From positions 62,001 through 126,000 of the forward strand of contig NZ_SNYF01000006.1 of assembly GCF_004362805.1 (NCBI RefSeq): a stretch of 64,000 nucleotides of DNA, written 5' to 3'. Each line of letters begins with the position of its first letter. The stretch's first letter is position 1. This document shows, one piece after another, positions 27,492 through 36,942 of the stretch. The position numbers and the translations under genes were made by a program. Source of the DNA: Algoriphagus boseongensis. Lineage in GTDB: Bacteria > Bacteroidota > Bacteroidia > Cytophagales > Cyclobacteriaceae. A model generated the notes under the pieces. It had not been told where the DNA came from. It saw nothing but the letters and a program-made list of their open reading frames with translations, and did no database searches.

Positions 27492-28558
27492 TGACAGAAA
27501 ATAAGCACTTTTCATCGAATCAATTTACCCTTCGGGAGGTGATCCAAAACCTTCAAGATTGGTTGAAATTTTTCATTTCAAAGTGGAAAACTCTTGTTCT
27601 CGCTGGAATAATTGGAATAGGCTTAGGAGCCTTGGGTTCTATTTTCAAAAAGCCGGTCTTTCATGCTGAAACCTCTTTCGTTTTAGAAGAGGGAGATGGT
27701 GCATCCATCGGCCAGATGTCAGGCCTTGCTTCTCTGGTTGGAGTTAATTTAGGTTCTTTGGGAGGTACAAGCGGGCTTTTCCAGGGAGATAATATCATGG
27801 AACTCTACCGCTCCGACCGAATGCTTGGGGAAACGTTGCTTAGCCCTTTTTCTGAAGAAAAATTATTAATCGATCGGTTTGTAGAGTTTGAGGAGTTGGA
27901 CCAAAAGTGGGCGTCCAAAGTGGATTTTACTAATCTTGATTTTTCTATTGCAAGGGAAAATTTCTCGGTGACTCAAGATTCTGTAGTGAAAGAAGTGGCC
28001 AAATTGATTCGGGAAAGGCAACTTTCCGTAGCCAAGCCAGATCGAAAACTCAGCATTATCCAAGTCAGCATTTCTTCAAAGGATGAGCCCTTTGCCAAGG
28101 TCTTCAATGAGACTTTGGTCAACAAGGTCAACACCTTCTACTTTGAAACTAAAACCAAGAAAACCGGAGAAAACCTTCAGATTCTACAAAGCCAGGCTGA
28201 TTCGGTAAGGGCGATTTTGGATGAAAACATCGGTGCCTATGCCACTGCTCAGGATAGAGTTCCTAATGCAAACCCGCTCCTAAGTACTGCCACCATAGAA
28301 AGCCGAAAGCGCCAAATAGACGTGCAAGCCACCGGAGCGGTTTATCAGGAAATTGTCAAAAATCTGGAAATCGCCAAGGTCAATCATCGCAATAATTCTC
28401 CTTTGATTCAGATTATAGATTCACCGAGATTTCCCTTGAAAAGAACAGAAATCCGACTCGTCAAGGGAATGGTTTTAGGTGCTATCCTTACAGGATTGCT
28501 GGTGCTTTTCACCCTATACTTCCGCAGACTGTATCAAAAGCATGTGCAGGAAAGCTAA
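27491..28558 (+). CDS. Wzz-type chain-length determinant protein
   Basis: A 355-residue polysaccharide co-polymerase. Two membrane helices bracket a periplasmic domain: TM1 at about 35-55 (LVLAGIIGIGLGALG) and TM2 near 325-345 (GMVLGAILTGLLVLF), with coiled-coil stretches between. The start is the ATG at 27491, overlapping the wza-like stop by one base; an upstream TTG is less likely. There is no tyrosine kinase domain fused at the C-terminus and none adjacent. It sets chain length together with the Wzy-like polymerase. Confidence 0.88.
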   Translation: MTENKHFSSNQFTLREVIQNLQDWLKFFISKWKTLVLAGIIGIGLGALGSIFKKPVFHAETSFVLEEGDGASIGQMSGLASLVGVNLGSLGGTSGLFQGDNIMELYRSDRMLGETLLSPFSEEKLLIDRFVEFEELDQKWASKVDFTNLDFSIARENFSVTQDSVVKEVAKLIRERQLSVAKPDRKLSIIQVSISSKDEPFAKVFNETLVNKVNTFYFETKTKKTGENLQILQSQADSVRAILDENIGAYATAQDRVPNANPLLSTATIESRKRQIDVQATGAVYQEIVKNLEIAKVNHRNNSPLIQIIDSPRFPLKRTEIRLVKGMVLGAILTGLLVLFTLYFRRLYQKHVQES

Positions 28559-28571
28559 ACCCTAAGCTGCC

Positions 28572-29864
28572 ATGTTTGAAAAGATTAATCAGCTCATTCC
28601 GATCGGAAATTTTATCCGGAATAAATCCATCCAAAATTTCCTGTTTTTGGCAGTGATCCAATCTTCCAATGTGCTGATTTCGATTATTTCCATGCCTTTA
28701 CTCATCCAAAGTATTGGGGTAGATCAATTTGGATTGGTCAATTTGGCTTTATCCGTAATCATTTTGCTAAATATTTTGGTAGGCTTTGGGTACAATCTCA
28801 GCGCACCGAGAGAGGTAGCTTTACTTCAAAAAGACAAAGAGGGACTATCTCATGTGGTCTCCAATGTGTTTTCTGCCAAGTTGATCCTAGCCTTTTTGGC
28901 AGCATTTACCATCTTCATCGGGATTTTTGGATTGGGCTTGTTCGAGGAATATCAGACGATTTTGATTTTCTCTGTTCTTCTTCTTTTCTCAGAGGCGACC
29001 TTACCCTTGTGGTTTTTTCAGGGGATGGAAAAAATGAAGCTGATTTCTATTGCCAATATTTTCTCCAAGCTACTCTTCCTGATGGGAATTGTGTTTTTTA
29101 TCCACAATCCTGAGCAAAGCAAATGGGTCAACTTCCTGATGGGTTTTTTTGGGCTTTCCATCAACTTGCTACTTCTGACTTACATCCATTCCTTCTTGGA
29201 GATAAAGTTTTACCGACCGGAGTTTTCAGCCATTTGGAAAAGCCTAAAAGACAACGTATTGCTTTTCTTCAGCAACTTGGCGAGTCATATTTCCATCAAT
29301 GGAGGTTTGATCATTCTCAGCTTTTTTTCTGTGGCAGAAACTTTGGGAATGTACAGCCTTGCTGAGCGAGTCGTGATGGTGCTCCGCCTATTTCCTGCCT
29401 TGATCATTCAGGCAGTTTTTCCAAATGCTTCCAAGCTTCACAAAGAGGATCCCTTGGCTTTTTACAGGTTTCTTAAAAAAGTTTATCTGCGTGTTTTATT
29501 TATCGGAGCTCTAATCTCCGGAGGAACCTACCTTGCTGCTCCTTGGATTATTCAAGTACTATCTCGATCTGAACTCAAGGAATCTGTTCTTTACTTGCAG
29601 ATTCTTTCTGCAGTTCCTTTTTTGGCTTGTCTCAATGTGGGAAATATCATTTTGATGTTGGTTGCAGATCTTAAAGAATTGCTTTTCAGGGCAAGCTGGA
29701 TGATGTGCTTATACATGGTGATTGTTTCGGCATTTCTGACTTCCAAATTTGGGGGGCTCGGGCTCAGCGCGGGGATTCTTTCCACCGAAGTAATCGTATT
29801 TCTAATCTGCTTGGTGCTTCTCTACCGGCAAAAACGATCCTTGGTTCATGGCTTTTACTTCTGA
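28572..29864 (+). CDS. Wzx-type flippase
   Basis: A 430-residue membrane protein of the MOP superfamily, with about 12-14 predicted helices. The N-terminal pattern NFLFLAVIQSSNVLISIISMPLLIQSIGVDQFGL is typical of polysaccharide flippases. It translocates the undecaprenyl-linked repeat unit to the periplasm for polymerisation. It lies 13 bases after the Wzz-like gene, and its 3' end overlaps the next gene by 17 bases, so the cluster is tightly packed. Confidence 0.9.
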   Translation: MFEKINQLIPIGNFIRNKSIQNFLFLAVIQSSNVLISIISMPLLIQSIGVDQFGLVNLALSVIILLNILVGFGYNLSAPREVALLQKDKEGLSHVVSNVFSAKLILAFLAAFTIFIGIFGLGLFEEYQTILIFSVLLLFSEATLPLWFFQGMEKMKLISIANIFSKLLFLMGIVFFIHNPEQSKWVNFLMGFFGLSINLLLLTYIHSFLEIKFYRPEFSAIWKSLKDNVLLFFSNLASHISINGGLIILSFFSVAETLGMYSLAERVVMVLRLFPALIIQAVFPNASKLHKEDPLAFYRFLKKVYLRVLFIGALISGGTYLAAPWIIQVLSRSELKESVLYLQILSAVPFLACLNVGNIILMLVADLKELLFRASWMMCLYMVIVSAFLTSKFGGLGLSAGILSTEVIVFLICLVLLYRQKRSLVHGFYF

Positions 29865-30774
29865 GGTATCGGTAGCCATCATAGTGGTCAATTGGAATGG
29901 GATAGAATTCACAAAATCCTGTCTCGCTTCACTTCGAAAAGTGGATTATCCAAATTATGCAATCATCCTGGTAGATAATGCCTCAGAGAATGAGGAGGGA
30001 AAGCAGCTAAAACAGCTATTCCCAGAAATTCATCTTATTCAAAATCAAGAAAACCTAGGCTTCGCAGGAGGCAATAATGTCGGAATTAGAAAAGCTTTGA
30101 AGGAGGGTTTTTCGCATATTTTGCTGCTGAATAATGATACTCTAGTCAAACCCGACTTTTTGGGACAGTTAGTCAGAAAAGCTATTCAAAACCCTAAAAC
30201 TGGCATTATTCAACCCTTGATTCTCTTTTTACATAACCCAAAAGAGATCTGGAGCGCAGGAGGAAAATGGGTAAAAAGTCTCTCTAGAGCCATTACCCTT
30301 GGAGATCGGGAACCTTTGGCGGATTATAGATTCAAAAAGGTAGAGTTGGATTGGGCTACAGGTTGCTGCATGCTAGTCAGTCGAGAAGCTATTCTCCAAG
30401 CCGGTCTCTTAAATGAGCAATACTTCCTCTATTTCGAAGACGTAGAGTGGTCCTTGCGGATAAAAGCAGCTGGATTTGGAGTCCAACTCGAGGAAAAATC
30501 TGTCATTTATCATGAAGCTGGAGCCTCTTCCAAAAAGAAATCAAATGAAGGAACACTAAGCCCCAAAGTATTCTATTTTCATGTTCGCAATCAATTTTTC
30601 CTAGTTCGTGGACAAGAAGGAAACTTTGGAGGAATGATATATCATCTGGGAAGGTTTACGCTTTGGATGATTTATTTTCTATTCAGAGGCCGTTTTCAAA
30701 AGCTGAAGGCAGTAGCGAAAGGAATCCGAGACGGATGGGGAATCTCACTTAAACCTGCATCTCGATGGCCTTGA
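29848..30774 (+). CDS. Glycosyltransferase family 2
   Basis: A 308-residue GT-A enzyme. It starts VAIIVVNWNGIEFTKSCLASL and has the nucleotide-sugar acidic motif LLLNNDTLVKPDFL, then the acceptor segment LYFEDVEWSLRIKAAGF. This layout is typical of rhamnosyltransferase-like GT2 enzymes. A short hydrophobic stretch near the C-terminus (RFTLWMIYFLFRG) could associate it with the membrane. It overlaps the flippase gene by 17 bases and the polymerase gene by 10 bases. Confidence 0.9.
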   Translation: MAFTSEVSVAIIVVNWNGIEFTKSCLASLRKVDYPNYAIILVDNASENEEGKQLKQLFPEIHLIQNQENLGFAGGNNVGIRKALKEGFSHILLLNNDTLVKPDFLGQLVRKAIQNPKTGIIQPLILFLHNPKEIWSAGGKWVKSLSRAITLGDREPLADYRFKKVELDWATGCCMLVSREAILQAGLLNEQYFLYFEDVEWSLRIKAAGFGVQLEEKSVIYHEAGASSKKKSNEGTLSPKVFYFHVRNQFFLVRGQEGNFGGMIYHLGRFTLWMIYFLFRGRFQKLKAVAKGIRDGWGISLKPASRWP

Positions 30775-32168
30775 TAGTTTTTTTACTTCTTGCTCTGGCT
30801 GTTGGGGGAGGATTTTTATGGGTCTCCCAGGAAATGATCTTCAAGGGAAAATGGAGCTACTTTATTTTCTATTTGGCGGCTTTTCTCCCTTTTTACATTA
30901 CCAGCTTGAGTATAGTTTACTTGGCTACCCGATCTCCGGAAGTAGTCAGCATTTTTCAGATTATCAAAGAATTGGTAGTTCTGATCGCTGTATTGGTATT
31001 CCTCTTTTACCAGAAGAAGTTGAGTGATTACCCCTTTAAGCTACAATCAACGGATTGGATGATGCTGAGCTTTTTGAGTTTGGCTTTTATTTATCTTCTT
31101 CTCCCAATTGGTCAGGCCTCATTTATTAATAAGGCTTTGTACTTCAAAAGTATGTTGATACCCGGCTTCGTTTATTTCTTGGGTAGAAATACCCGATTTG
31201 AGGCTTGGGAGAAAGGCAGGATTTTTTCGATCATTTTCGGGATCGCCATAGCTGCATTTCTTTTCAATTTGGTAGAAAACTACCTACTTGGCGCTCACTT
31301 ACAACAATTCACGGGGTATGCTTTGTATAACCAGGCTATAAATGACATTGACCCCACAGGAAACTTTGGCCTCACCTGGACCTTTGAAACTCAGGCCGTA
31401 ACCAAACGATTGGCTAGCTTTTTTTCTGATCCACTAGAAATGGCCAGCTCGGTTTTGATGGGCTTTGCAGCAGGGTTAATCTGGTTTTTGACCACCAAAA
31501 AAGAATACCATTGGCTTTACCTTTTGGTCATGGCTTTCAGCTTGGGAAGTTTGGTTTTTTCAGCCTCTCGGGCAGCCTTTGGGGCATTCTTTGTGATGAT
31601 TTTCTTCATTGCCCTGGTTTTTCGATTGTATAAACTCATCGGTGCTGGATTTATCGCCCTGCTTGGATTTGGGCTTTACGTGGTCTTTTTTGCTTCTGAA
31701 GATTTCTACTTTTTTGTACTCGATACCTTGACTTTTGAAAATACCTCCAGCATAGGCCACGTAGTGGAATGGCTTTTGGCCTTGGATTCCATGGTGGGTA
31801 ATCCTTTTGGAATTGGGCTAGCCATGAGTGGAAATGCCGGAAGCGTTACGGATGACCTCAGGGTAGGAGGAGAAAATCAATTTCTCATCTACGGAGTCCA
31901 ATTGGGCTGGATCGGGATGATATTTTACATCCTGACCATTGCAACCGGAGTAGTTTTAAGCCTTCGCGTTTTCTACCAAACTGAGGACACTTCCACTGCC
32001 AGAATCGCTTTTGTGGGTGCTGCTACCAAAGTCGGAATGCTACTTCCACTCTTCACGGCAAATGCAGAAATGTATACTTATGTAGCATGGCTAAGTTGGT
32101 GGATGATCGGGTATAGTGTACAAGAGTATAGTCTTTTGAAAAAAAGTGTTGAAATTGGGGTTGAATGA
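30765..32168 (+). CDS. Wzy-like O-antigen/polysaccharide polymerase
   Basis: A 467-residue protein with about 11-12 membrane helices and a large loop between later helices (about 170-220). The low sequence conservation is usual for Wzy proteins. It is assigned from topology and position, between flippase and glycosyltransferases, and from the stretch SLVFSASRAAFGAFFVMIFF, which fits the Wzy-C/O-antigen ligase type. It could be a ligase instead, but as the only such protein in the locus polymerase is the better guess. It overlaps the next gene by 4 bases (ATGA). Confidence 0.75.
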   Translation: MALIVFLLLALAVGGGFLWVSQEMIFKGKWSYFIFYLAAFLPFYITSLSIVYLATRSPEVVSIFQIIKELVVLIAVLVFLFYQKKLSDYPFKLQSTDWMMLSFLSLAFIYLLLPIGQASFINKALYFKSMLIPGFVYFLGRNTRFEAWEKGRIFSIIFGIAIAAFLFNLVENYLLGAHLQQFTGYALYNQAINDIDPTGNFGLTWTFETQAVTKRLASFFSDPLEMASSVLMGFAAGLIWFLTTKKEYHWLYLLVMAFSLGSLVFSASRAAFGAFFVMIFFIALVFRLYKLIGAGFIALLGFGLYVVFFASEDFYFFVLDTLTFENTSSIGHVVEWLLALDSMVGNPFGIGLAMSGNAGSVTDDLRVGGENQFLIYGVQLGWIGMIFYILTIATGVVLSLRVFYQTEDTSTARIAFVGAATKVGMLLPLFTANAEMYTYVAWLSWWMIGYSVQEYSLLKKSVEIGVE

Positions 32169-33289
32169 AAGTCCTACTCGACCTCCAATACCTCAACGTA
32201 GCCACCACGGGAATCAAAACCTATATGATGGAACTGGCTAAAGCTGCCAGAAAATATCCTGAAAAAGGAGTAGAATGGATTTTTACGCACGAACCCGAAA
32301 AACAATCCAAGGATCAAACTTACCAAGGACTAAAAACCAAAATCCAAAAGCTCAATTACCATCTGGATTATTTCCGATGGAAAGAGTTTCAACTTCCTGA
32401 TTTAGTCAAAAAGTATAAGCCGGATGTCTTGATTTGCCCGGATTTTGTTTCTCCCGCGGCACCACTTCCTTGCAGGAGGCTTACCGTGATCCACGATGCA
32501 TTTTTCTGGCAAATGCCTGAAAATTACCCCAAATGGTGGAGAAAATATTTTCTCAGCTTGATCAAGAAAGGGCTTAAGGAAAACACCCAAATCATTACCA
32601 CCACGGAGTATTCGAAGAATTCTCTGGAAGAACATTTGGGTAAAACCTGGCCTATTTCGGTAATTTACCAAGCCCCAAAAGGAATGCAGGCGGCTACAGA
32701 TCAGAAATTTTTAGCCAAAAACAAGCTTGAACAGCAAGGTTATTTCCTGCACATCGGGACTTTTGATAAGCGAAAAAGTCTTCCTCTTCTAGTCAGGTCT
32801 TTTGCCGATTACCTGAAGCAAACCCAATCCACTAAAAAACTGATCCTGGTAGGTGGTGCAGGTCAAAGCAAGCAAATGAATGATCTTCCGATTGTTGAAA
32901 AACTGGTTAAGGAATTAGGCTTGGAAGACATGGTCATCTTGCCAGGATATCTCAATGATGGGGAGATCAAAGCGCTTTACAGTGGGGCATTTGCCTATGT
33001 TTTCCCATCGGAAAATGAGGGATTTGGAATTCCGATTTTGGAGGCTATGGGCTTTGGAATTCCGGTGATTCATTCGGACCAGCCGGCCTTAATCGAAGTA
33101 GCCGGCAATTCTGGTTTGGCTTTTGAAACTGGAAATCAAAACGACTTGACTAAAAAAATGATACTTTTGGATCAGGAAAATGACCTCAGGAACCAGTTGA
33201 TCCTTTCAGGGAATGAACGGGCCAAGGAGTTTTCTGCTAAAAAATTTATCGAAGCTTTTCACCAGATTATTCTGAGTTCGCCCCAGTAA
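32165..33289 (+). CDS. Glycosyltransferase family 4
   Basis: A 374-residue GT-B enzyme. The N-terminus MKVLLDLQYLNVATTGIKTYMMEL and the stretch RLTVIHDAFFW match the mannosyl/rhamnosyltransferase type. The C-terminal domain has GTFDKRKSLPLLVRSF, PGYLNDGEIKALYSGA and PSENEGFGIPILEAMGFG, the last with the conserved EX7E-type acidic pair. The start forms an ATGA overlap with the polymerase gene; the next gene starts 3 bases after the stop. Confidence 0.9.
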   Translation: MKVLLDLQYLNVATTGIKTYMMELAKAARKYPEKGVEWIFTHEPEKQSKDQTYQGLKTKIQKLNYHLDYFRWKEFQLPDLVKKYKPDVLICPDFVSPAAPLPCRRLTVIHDAFFWQMPENYPKWWRKYFLSLIKKGLKENTQIITTTEYSKNSLEEHLGKTWPISVIYQAPKGMQAATDQKFLAKNKLEQQGYFLHIGTFDKRKSLPLLVRSFADYLKQTQSTKKLILVGGAGQSKQMNDLPIVEKLVKELGLEDMVILPGYLNDGEIKALYSGAFAYVFPSENEGFGIPILEAMGFGIPVIHSDQPALIEVAGNSGLAFETGNQNDLTKKMILLDQENDLRNQLILSGNERAKEFSAKKFIEAFHQIILSSPQ

Positions 33290-33292
33290 TCC

Positions 33293-34189
33293 ATGCGGCA
33301 AATTACCTGTCCGATTTGCAATTCGGCTCCGGCCAATCATCCTAATTCTTTCGAAATTATCCCCTGTACTTCCTGTGGGGTGAATTGGACGTATATCCCT
33401 GAAGAATTGGATACAGATTCTCTTTATCGAGATGAAGTTTATGCCGTGGTGGATAACAGGAAATCAGTCTTTGAAAAAATCATCTTCTCTGAGGCAAAAA
33501 AGGTTCTTCATCAAGCAAAAAAACTGAATCCCCAAGCCTCTAAACTTTTGGATTTCGGCTCCGGAAAAGGGCAATTTCTTGCCCAAGCCCAAGCTGAGGG
33601 TTGGAAAGTATTGGGGGTCGAAACTGAAAAATCCCGTGCCGATTTTGCCAAGGAAAATTACAAGGTTCCAGTTTTCAATTCCTTCTATGAGGGTGGAAAA
33701 ATTCAGGGCGGCCAATTTGATTTTTTGACTTTAAATCATGTTTTGGAGCACCTCCCAAAACCTATATCGTTGTTGGAGGAGCTAGTGTCTCAAAACCTTG
33801 AAGAAAATGGAATTCTTTACATTGAAGTGCCTCGGGCTGATTCTTGGCAAGCCAAACTTGCCGGAAAATCCTGGATGCATTGGGATATTCCAAAGCATCT
33901 CACCCATTGGACAGAACCTGTTTTAGAGCAGCAATTAGCGAAAATCGGATTTCAAAAAGTCGGAATAAGATCCTATTCCATACACCTTGGAGTCTTGGGA
34001 ATGCTTCAGGCTTTACTTTCTCGACTTGGATTTAGAGATAACCTTATTTTGAGATTGAAGCGAAAAAAAACCTTAGGCCTGATTCTTGGAATTGGGCTTT
34101 TACTTCCTTTTGCATGGATTTTGGAAGTCCTTTCGGTAGCTTTTAGAAAATCAGGAATCTTTGGAATTTATTTTAGGAGAAATGCCTAA
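33293..34189 (+). CDS. Class I SAM-dependent methyltransferase with N-terminal zinc ribbon
   Basis: A 298-residue methyltransferase (Methyltransf_23-like). The N-terminal zinc ribbon is CPICNSAP .. CTSCGVNW. The SAM-binding motif I is LLDFGSGKGQFLAQA, followed by NHVLEHLPKP. A C-terminal hydrophobic segment (GLILGIGLLLPFAWILEVL) may anchor it to the membrane. Its place in the cluster suggests methylation of a sugar or chain end. It overlaps the following GT4 by 8 bases. Confidence 0.85.
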   Translation: MRQITCPICNSAPANHPNSFEIIPCTSCGVNWTYIPEELDTDSLYRDEVYAVVDNRKSVFEKIIFSEAKKVLHQAKKLNPQASKLLDFGSGKGQFLAQAQAEGWKVLGVETEKSRADFAKENYKVPVFNSFYEGGKIQGGQFDFLTLNHVLEHLPKPISLLEELVSQNLEENGILYIEVPRADSWQAKLAGKSWMHWDIPKHLTHWTEPVLEQQLAKIGFQKVGIRSYSIHLGVLGMLQALLSRLGFRDNLILRLKRKKTLGLILGIGLLLPFAWILEVLSVAFRKSGIFGIYFRRNA

Positions 34190-35342
34190 GACCAGAAATA
34201 TACTTTTCCTTCAGAGTTCATCCGAATATTACGGTTCTGGGAAAATCATTCTTCAGGTTTTGCGCTTTTACAAAAATCAGGGGCTTTCCCCGATTGTGGT
34301 CCTGACCGGTCCAGGTCTCATTGAAGCAGAATTACAAGCAGCTGAGATTCCCTTTTACATTCAAAATCTGGGAATTCTCAGGAGAAAATATGTGAATCCC
34401 AGCGGGCTTCTAAATAGACTAAACAAAAACCTTCAGGCCTACCGCTTTCTTTCTCAGCTTCATAAAAAATATCAATTCGAATTGGTCTATTCCAATACCC
34501 TGGCTGTGGTTGTTGGAGCTTATTGGGCAAAAAGGAAAAGGCTACCGCACATTTGGCATATCCATGAAATTCTCCCTGGACCAGCGCCTTTGGTTAGTTG
34601 GCTTAGTGGATTGCTTGATTCCAGCACGTCAAAACCCATCGCGGTATCTCAGGCAGTTGCTAATCACTGGCAACCACTTTTGAAGAAAGCTAAAATTGAA
34701 GTGATTCACAATGGCATCCCTTATGATGAGTTTTTGGATGCCAAAGCTCAATTACGAGAGGACTTGAGTCTTTCTTCGGACCAAATACTTGTTGGGATGA
34801 TAGGGAGAATCAATCCCGGAAAAGGGCAACTTTTCTTCCTTCAACTCGCAAAGAGAATTTTGAAAAATCATCCTCAGGTTCATTTCGTCCTAGTTGGAGA
34901 TCCCTTTCCCGGATACGAATCGATTTTGGAAGAAATTAAGGAGACAATTTCCCAAAATGGTCTCTCAGACAAAATTTCTTATTTAGGCTTTCGCCAGGAT
35001 ATTCCCCAAATCATGGCTTCCTTGGACATCTTTGTACTCCCTTCCATTTTGCCTGATTCTTTTCCCACTGTGATTTTGGAGGCAATGGCTTCAGGCAAAC
35101 CGGTACTTGCCACCAAATCCGGAGGGGCATCAGAAATGGTATTGGATGGTGAAACTGGATTTTTGATTCCAATTGGAGATGTTGACAAAGGCAGTTCTGC
35201 TTTGGAAAAGCTAATTTCCGAGCCTGAGATTAGGTCAAAAATGGGTGAAGCAGGAAAAAAACGTGTGCTGAGCATTTACAGCCTAGAAGCTTTTGAAGAA
35301 AAAATAATCACTCACCTATGGCAGCATCTGAAAAGAAACTGA
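34182..35342 (+). CDS. Glycosyltransferase family 4
   Basis: A 386-residue GT-B glycosyltransferase. The N-terminal part has NILFLQSSSEYYGSGKI and HIWHIHEILPGP; the C-terminal donor domain has VGMIGRINPGKGQ, SYLGFRQDIPQIMASLDIFVLPS and PTVILEAMASGKPVLAT. I chose the ATG at 34182 over an upstream TTG at 34161. It overlaps the methyltransferase gene by 8 bases and the next gene by 25 bases. Confidence 0.9.
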   Translation: MPKTRNILFLQSSSEYYGSGKIILQVLRFYKNQGLSPIVVLTGPGLIEAELQAAEIPFYIQNLGILRRKYVNPSGLLNRLNKNLQAYRFLSQLHKKYQFELVYSNTLAVVVGAYWAKRKRLPHIWHIHEILPGPAPLVSWLSGLLDSSTSKPIAVSQAVANHWQPLLKKAKIEVIHNGIPYDEFLDAKAQLREDLSLSSDQILVGMIGRINPGKGQLFFLQLAKRILKNHPQVHFVLVGDPFPGYESILEEIKETISQNGLSDKISYLGFRQDIPQIMASLDIFVLPSILPDSFPTVILEAMASGKPVLATKSGGASEMVLDGETGFLIPIGDVDKGSSALEKLISEPEIRSKMGEAGKKRVLSIYSLEAFEEKIITHLWQHLKRN

Positions 35343-36442
35343 AAGTAGCTATCATGGGTGCGAAGGGCTATCCCTATGTCTATGGGGGATATGACACCAT
35401 GATCAAAGAACTAGGGGAGCGGCTTGTTGCCAAAGGAGTTCTTGTTCGGGTGTATAATCATCGGGCACTTTTTCCAGAGAAACCAAAATTCGTAAACGGC
35501 ATAGAATGCATTTACACGCCTGCCATTGAAACCAAAAGTCTGACACAACTCACTCATACTTTTTTCTCAATGATCCATGCCTGCTTTTCAGATGTGGATG
35601 TGATTTTTGTAGTCAATAGCGGCAATGGTCCTTTTGGGATCATTTCGAAGATTTTCAGAAAGCCAACAGCCATCAATGTGGATGGCTTGGAGTGGCTCCG
35701 TCCCAAATGGAAAGGCTTGGGATCAAAGTATTTCTTCTGGGCATCCAAAATGGCCACCAAATTCTACGATCAGGTGATCAATGATTCTGACGAAATGCGA
35801 AGGGTCTATCTAGAGCTTTTCAAAAAGGACTCAAAGGTCATTGCTTACGGTGCAAACCCAAAAGAATCAGTTTCTGCGGAACCTATCTTGAAGTGGAATC
35901 TAATTAGCCGAGGCTATTATCTGATTGTCGGTCGATTGGTGCCTGATAACAATGCCGACTTGATAATTGAAGGATTTTTAAAATCAAATTCTGATAAAAC
36001 ATTGGTTGTCGTAGGCGATGTACCTTTCGCTGATGAATGGGCCATTCGCCTAAAAAACATCCAAGATCACCGTCTTCTTTTTACTGGATATGTCACCGAT
36101 CCCAATGAGTTGGCCGCTTTGTATTCTCATTGCTACGCTTACTTTCATGGGCACGAATTCGGGGGAACCAATCCTGCCATGCTGAAAGCGCTAGGCTATG
36201 GCTGCGCAATTCTGGCCTTAGATACTCCTTTTAATCAGGAAATGCTCCAAAATGGAAAGCACGGATGGTATTTTGAAAAAAATCCAATGGCAGTAAAATC
36301 TCTGGTAGAAAAGGCTGAATCACAACCTGAAAAGCTAGAAAACCTTCGCCAAACTGCCCGACTTGGCCTGACTCAAAAGTACAATTGGGATTATGTAACG
36401 GAGCAGTATTTGGAGATTTTCCAGAAATTGGCAAAGGATTAG
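35318..36442 (+). CDS. Glycosyltransferase with DUF1972 N-terminal domain
   Basis: A 374-residue GT-B enzyme. The N-terminus KVAIMGAKGYPYVYGGYDTMIKELGERL is the DUF1972 signature common to rhamnosyltransferase-like proteins, and the C-terminal domain has YLIVGRLVPDNNADLII, FTGYVTDPNELAALYSHC and HGHEFGGTNPAMLKALG. It is the last gene of the polysaccharide cluster. The stop codon coincides with the beginning of the first of two ~104-bp repeats, and no ordinary terminator is seen, so the repeat hairpin may serve as the end of the operon. Confidence 0.9.
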   Translation: MAASEKKLKVAIMGAKGYPYVYGGYDTMIKELGERLVAKGVLVRVYNHRALFPEKPKFVNGIECIYTPAIETKSLTQLTHTFFSMIHACFSDVDVIFVVNSGNGPFGIISKIFRKPTAINVDGLEWLRPKWKGLGSKYFFWASKMATKFYDQVINDSDEMRRVYLELFKKDSKVIAYGANPKESVSAEPILKWNLISRGYYLIVGRLVPDNNADLIIEGFLKSNSDKTLVVVGDVPFADEWAIRLKNIQDHRLLFTGYVTDPNELAALYSHCYAYFHGHEFGGTNPAMLKALGYGCAILALDTPFNQEMLQNGKHGWYFEKNPMAVKSLVEKAESQPEKLENLRQTARLGLTQKYNWDYVTEQYLEIFQKLAKD

Positions 36443-36545
36443 TTCCCGCAGATTTACACGGATTTTATGCCACAGATCCACACTGATATTTTTAACTAAT
36501 CTGTGAAGATCCGTGATTTTGATCAGTGATTATCTGTGGGAAAAA
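36442..36545. repeat. ~104-bp flanking repeat, copy 1
   Basis: The copy starts at the stop codon of the last glycosyltransferase and ends just before the stop codon of the GxxExxY gene. It differs from copy 2 (36943-37046) at only about 7 positions. It is itself an imperfect palindrome with TTCCCGCAGAT at one end and ATCTGTGGGAA at the other, and contains several short CACAGAT/ATCTGTG-type units in both orientations. Confidence 0.85.
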
Positions 36546-36926
36546 CTAGAGGTATCCATTTATTTTTCTAATAATATTTTTAGAAAGATCATCAGTATTG
36601 AAATTGACTAAAAGACCAAGTTTTAATTTCGATAATCTCAAATAAGTCATTATTTGAAGGTGGTGGACATTCATTATTTGCTCAACAGACTTAATTTCAA
36701 CAATTACTTTTTTCTCTACTAGTAAGTCTATTCGGTAACCAATCTCCAATTTCAGTTCTTGATAAATCAAGGGAAGTCCAACTTGGTGTTCAACCAAAAG
36801 GCCTGATTTTACCAATTCATAACCCAATGCAGCTTCATAGCTAGACTCCAAAAGTCCAGGCCCAAGAGTATTATACACTTTAAAAATTGCCCCTCGAATT
36901 AAGAAAGAAATTTCGTTTTCATGCAT
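36546..36926 (-). CDS. GxxExxY protein (PD-(D/E)XK nuclease-like fold)
   Basis: A 126-residue protein of the GxxExxY family. The name motif is present as GPGLLESSY (22-30, G24, E27, Y30). A likely PD-(D/E)XK core follows: Asp67 in YRIDLLV and Glu77-x-Lys79 in VEIKSV, both with the spacing of an active nuclease site. Family members are small, often solitary and of unproven function; nuclease or DNA-repair roles are suggested by the fold. Here it sits exactly between two nearly identical direct repeats, on the strand opposite to the genes on either side. This gives the appearance of a self-contained inserted unit. Confidence 0.88.
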   Translation of the reverse strand: MHENEISFLIRGAIFKVYNTLGPGLLESSYEAALGYELVKSGLLVEHQVGLPLIYQELKLEIGYRIDLLVEKKVIVEIKSVEQIMNVHHLQIMTYLRLSKLKLGLLVNFNTDDLSKNIIRKINGYL

Positions 36927-36942
36927 TGACTAATTTAAAAAT

